Under the pieces are notes generated by a model. That model was not told the DNA's origin. It did not search any database and saw only the letters and a program-made list of their open reading frames with translations. A DNA stretch of 64,000 nucleotides from Bacteroides cutis (GTDB lineage Bacteria; Bacteroidota; Bacteroidia; Bacteroidales; Bacteroidaceae). The DNA lies in the NCBI RefSeq assembly GCF_900241005.1, contig NZ_OEST01000001.1, positions 868,001-932,000 of the forward strand. Direction: 5' to 3'. The translations under genes and the position numbers were made by a program. Shown here one piece after another: positions 61,254 to 64,000 of this stretch. The stretch's first letter is position 1; the number at the start of each line of letters is the position of its first letter.

Positions 61254-62375
61254 TTAAAGTGCTTTTTGAAAACGTTCAAGGAATGTATCTGCTTCTTCCA
61301 CACTGAGACAGAGCGGCGGTAATAAACGAAGCACATTTGTACCGCTGACACCGGTAAACACATGTTGTTCCTTCAATAATCTCAGACGCAGTTCTTTAAT
61401 GGGCTCTTCAAATTCCAAGCCAATCATCAATCCGCGTCCCCGGACTTCTTTTATTTGCGGGAACCTTTTCAACTCTGTCATCAGATGTTCACCTACTTTG
61501 GCCGCATTAGCGATAAGATTTTCCTGCTCAATAACATCCAATACGGCAAGCGCTGCACTACATGCAAGATGATTACCACCGAAAGTAGTTCCCAACTGTC
61601 CGTAAACCGGAGTGAACATCGGACTGATAAGTACCCCTGCCATCGGAAAACCATTACCGATACCTTTGGCAACAGTTATAATATCTGCTTTGATACCGTT
61701 GTATTGGTGAGCGAAGAATTTACCGCTACGTCCGTATCCACTTTGTATTTCGTCAAGTATCAGTACGGTGTTGTTATCCGTACAAGCCTGACGCAGTGCC
61801 TGCATAAACTCATCTGTTGGTAGCTGGATACCGCCTACACCCTGAATACCTTCGATAATCACTGCACACACATCGCCCTTAGCCAATTCCGCCTTCATGG
61901 TGTCGATATCGTTCAACGGAAGATACGTTACGTGACCGCAGTCGTTGATGGGAGCGATGATTTTAGGATTGTTGGTAACCTCCACTGCTAGTGAGGTACG
62001 TCCGTGGAAAGCTTTCGAGAAAGAAACTACCCGTGTGCGTCCATTATAGAAAGATGAAAGTTTCAAAGCGTTTTCGTTAGCTTCGGCACCGCTATTAATA
62101 AGGAATAAAGAATGGTCATCGTAACCGCAGACTTTTCCCAATCGCTCTGCCACTTGTTGTTGCAATTTGTTGATGACAGAGTTGGAATAAAACCCTAACG
62201 TTGCTACTTGTTTGCTTATCATCTCTATGTAATGCGGATGTGCATGTCCGATAGAGATAACCGCATGTCCGCCATAAAGGTCGAGGTACTCTGTACCCTT
62301 TTCGTCCCATACATGGCAACCCTTTCCTTTGACAATGTTTATGTCGAAGAGGGGATATACGTCGAATAATTTCAT
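61254..62375 (-). CDS. argD: Acetyl/succinylornithine aminotransferase
   Basis: A 373-residue PLP-dependent class III aminotransferase. It has INSGAEANENALKLSS near 92, the PLP-Asp motif VLILDEIQSGYGRSGKFFAH near 195, the Schiff-base lysine in TVAKGIGNGFPMAG (about residue 226), and GTTFGGNHLACSAALAV near 256. Since the downstream carbamoyltransferase carries the succinyl-specific Pro90, the natural substrate may be the N-succinyl derivative. It is the third gene of argG-argC-argD. Confidence 0.94.
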   Translation of the reverse strand: MKLFDVYPLFDINIVKGKGCHVWDEKGTEYLDLYGGHAVISIGHAHPHYIEMISKQVATLGFYSNSVINKLQQQVAERLGKVCGYDDHSLFLINSGAEANENALKLSSFYNGRTRVVSFSKAFHGRTSLAVEVTNNPKIIAPINDCGHVTYLPLNDIDTMKAELAKGDVCAVIIEGIQGVGGIQLPTDEFMQALRQACTDNNTVLILDEIQSGYGRSGKFFAHQYNGIKADIITVAKGIGNGFPMAGVLISPMFTPVYGQLGTTFGGNHLACSAALAVLDVIEQENLIANAAKVGEHLMTELKRFPQIKEVRGRGLMIGLEFEEPIKELRLRLLKEQHVFTGVSGTNVLRLLPPLCLSVEEADTFLERFQKAL

Positions 62376-62436
62376 ACTAAAAGAATTTACATATTATATA
62401 AACAGTTGCTCCGATAAAAGCACCTGTCAATGTTGC

Positions 62437-62460
62437 TTTAACAAAAATGTTTTTGTTAAA
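62437..62460. promoter_or_regulatory. Perfect 24-bp palindrome between argC and argD
   Basis: TTTAACAAAAA (62437-62447) and TTTTTGTTAAA (62450-62460) are exact inverted copies with a 2-bp centre, about 62 bp upstream of the argD start. It could be a regulator operator (for example for an arginine regulator) or a weak RNA hairpin. There is no T-run to make it a terminator. Confidence 0.5.
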
Positions 62461-62482
62461 CTTATTCGTATTTGTCTGTTTT

Positions 62483-63451
62483 TTAGAAAGCCGATGGTTT
62501 CAATCGTAATCCTACCGTTTCCTCCAAATTAAACATCAAATTCATGTTATGAACAGCCTGTCCGCTGGCTCCTTTCAGCAAATTGTCGATACAAGAAATA
62601 ATCAGCAACTTGTCACCGTGTTTTTCCAAATGGATGAGACATTTATTGGTATTTACCACTTGCTTCAAGTCGATATTCTTGTCTACAATAAACGTAAAGG
62701 AATCTTTTGCGTAATACTCTTCATACATGCGGACGATTTCCTCTAGAGCCACCTTTGTTCTTACTACAATAGTTGCAAAAATGCCGCGGGGGAAGTCACC
62801 GCGATAGGGAATAAAATCAATTTCGGAGTCGAAGCTGTTTTGAAGTTGTTTGAGTGACTGCTTGATTTCGGGTACATGTTGATGTTCAAAAGCCTTGTAG
62901 ACACTTATATTATTATTACGCCAACTGAAATGACTCGTGGATCCCGGTTTTACACCTGCTCCGGTACTGCCGGTGATGGCATTTACCATGATATCATCAT
63001 TTAACATCAGATGTTTGGCAAGCGGTAATAACCCCAACTGGATACAAGTGGCAAAACAGCCCGGATTGGCAACATGATTTGCTTTACAGGTAGCCCGACG
63101 GTTCAATTCCGGTAAACCGTAAATAAAATCATGTTCTGGAGAAGCTATGCGATAGTCCATAGAAAGGTCGATAATTTTCAGTTCTTCCGGTATATTGTGA
63201 CTTTCCATGAATTTCTTGGTGTCACCATGAGCTGTACAGAAGAAAAGCACGTCGACTTCATCCAGCGGGAGCTGGTTGGTGAATACTAAATCTGTTTCGC
63301 CGTACAATCCTTCGTGTACGTCAGTGACTTTATTACCGGCATTACTTGAGCTGTTGATGAAAGCAATTTCTGCTTCCGGGTGGTTGATCAGTAAGCGTAT
63401 CAATTCGCCTGCCGTGTATCCAGCTCCACCGATGATTCCTACTTTAATCAT
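62483..63451 (-). CDS. argC: N-acetyl-gamma-glutamyl-phosphate reductase
   Basis: A 322-residue NADPH-dependent dehydrogenase: VGIIGGAGYTAGELIRLLI at residue 3, the catalytic cysteine in HVANPGCFATCIQLGLLPLA (about 132), and TGSTGAGVKPGSTSHFSWRN near 161. It acts on acetyl- (or succinyl-) glutamyl phosphate. The start overlaps the argG stop by 4 bp (ATGA). A 107-bp gap with a palindrome separates it from argD. Confidence 0.95.
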   Translation of the reverse strand: MIKVGIIGGAGYTAGELIRLLINHPEAEIAFINSSSNAGNKVTDVHEGLYGETDLVFTNQLPLDEVDVLFFCTAHGDTKKFMESHNIPEELKIIDLSMDYRIASPEHDFIYGLPELNRRATCKANHVANPGCFATCIQLGLLPLAKHLMLNDDIMVNAITGSTGAGVKPGSTSHFSWRNNNISVYKAFEHQHVPEIKQSLKQLQNSFDSEIDFIPYRGDFPRGIFATIVVRTKVALEEIVRMYEEYYAKDSFTFIVDKNIDLKQVVNTNKCLIHLEKHGDKLLIISCIDNLLKGASGQAVHNMNLMFNLEETVGLRLKPSAF

Positions 63452-64000
63452 ATTTTCTCGTCCTTATGATTTGAGTAATAAGCACGCAGTGCTGTAGAAG
63501 TTACTTTAATAAATCCTTTGGCATCTTCTGCCGTCCATCCTTTCTGCATTTCACCATATTCGCCGAACTTGTTTTTCACAAGATCATCTGCACTTTCTAC
63601 ACCTACGGTAGAAAAACAAAGCGGATGGAGTTCAAGGATAGCCGTACCGTTTACGTTACGTTGAGAAGATTCCAACATAGCCTCGATGTCGCGCATCACC
63701 GGTTCCAGATATTGACTTTCGTGCAAGAACATGCCGTACCAATTGGCTACTTGATCCTTCCAATATTGCTGCCACTTACTTAGTGTGTATTTTTCCAGGA
63801 ATTTGTGTGCACCTATAATCAACATTGGGGCAGCAGCCTCAAAACCTACACGACCTTTGATTCCGATAATCGTATCACCTACATGCATATCGCGGCCGAT
63901 ACCATATGCGGCACCAATTTCCTCTACCTTCTGAATAGCTTTGATAGGATCTTCAAATTTCTCGTCATTCACAGCTTTCAGCTCACCTCTCTCAAAAGTT
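63448..64000 (-). CDS. argG: Argininosuccinate synthase, C-terminal part (runs off the window)
   Basis: The last 183 codons of argG are present and the frame stays open to the window edge. IGRDMHVGDTIIGIKGRVGF, AAPMLIIGAHKFLEKYTLSK and ANWYGMFLHESQYLEPVMRD are characteristic of the C-terminal multimerisation/synthetase domain. A GTG at 63972 inside the gene is not a real start, since the upstream frame (FERGELKA) is still coding. It makes argininosuccinate from citrulline and aspartate; argH is 8 kb away. Confidence 0.95.
   Translation of the reverse strand, partial: TFERGELKAVNDEKFEDPIKAIQKVEEIGAAYGIGRDMHVGDTIIGIKGRVGFEAAAPMLIIGAHKFLEKYTLSKWQQYWKDQVANWYGMFLHESQYLEPVMRDIEAMLESSQRNVNGTAILELHPLCFSTVGVESADDLVKNKFGEYGEMQKGWTAEDAKGFIKVTSTALRAYYSNHKDEKI

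Overview
The window is a piece of a Bacteroides-type (Bacteroidota) chromosome. The evidence is tandem SusC/SusD pairs, a hybrid two-component regulator, lipoproteins carrying SDD-type surface-export signals, promoters with the TAnnTTTG -7 element in place of a sigma70 -10 box, and an N-succinylornithine-type carbamoyltransferase. The species cannot be fixed from the sequence alone.

Layout. 1-6.6 kb: a GNAT acetyltransferase fragment, a DUF2156 protein and lrgAB, all on the minus strand and diverging from pta-ackA (acetate metabolism), then a secreted alkaline phosphatase. 7-22.8 kb: a polysaccharide-utilisation cluster on the plus strand with two successive SusC/SusD pairs, a surface heparinase II/III-type lyase lipoprotein, and two tandem paralogous lipoproteins that look like glycan-binding or tip proteins. 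22.9-32.5 kb: housekeeping genes (lpxH, a SufT/DUF59 protein, radC, a GT2 glycosyltransferase, efp, rpmH, a PASTA protein, rluD, ddl, an acyltransferase, a NigD-like lipoprotein, a rhodanese lipoprotein). 32.5-39 kb: a hybrid two-component system gene divergent from a GH88 unsaturated-glucuronyl hydrolase, then a DUF5041 gene. This block is probably functionally tied to the lyase cluster: the lyase would make unsaturated uronic-acid oligosaccharides at the surface, the SusCD pairs would import them, and the periplasmic GH88 would remove the unsaturated uronate. 39-55.2 kb: argF', proA, proB, murI, two OmpH/Skp chaperones, bamA, uppS, a DUF6242 lipoprotein, ribD, prmC-recX, pyrE and argH. 55.2-56.2 kb: tRNA-Gly and tRNA-Leu, followed by decayed integrase and thioredoxin fragments, the scar of an integrative element. 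56.2-64 kb: a PagL-like outer-membrane protein, a DUF2007 protein, an acyl-CoA synthetase with a cupin regulator, proC, and argD-argC-argG (argG runs off the window).

The most unusual non-coding signals are intergenic arrays with an exact 22-bp period made of short palindromic half-units (2316-2381, 25976-26195, weaker at 42978-43021). The largest also folds into a 94-bp near-palindrome. Other notable signals are a displaced, diverged copy of the argF' 3' end beyond GH88 (38129-38175), a palindrome overlapping the pta promoter region, and a strongly mosaic pair of lipoprotein paralogues. No complete mobile element, CRISPR array or rRNA operon is visible.
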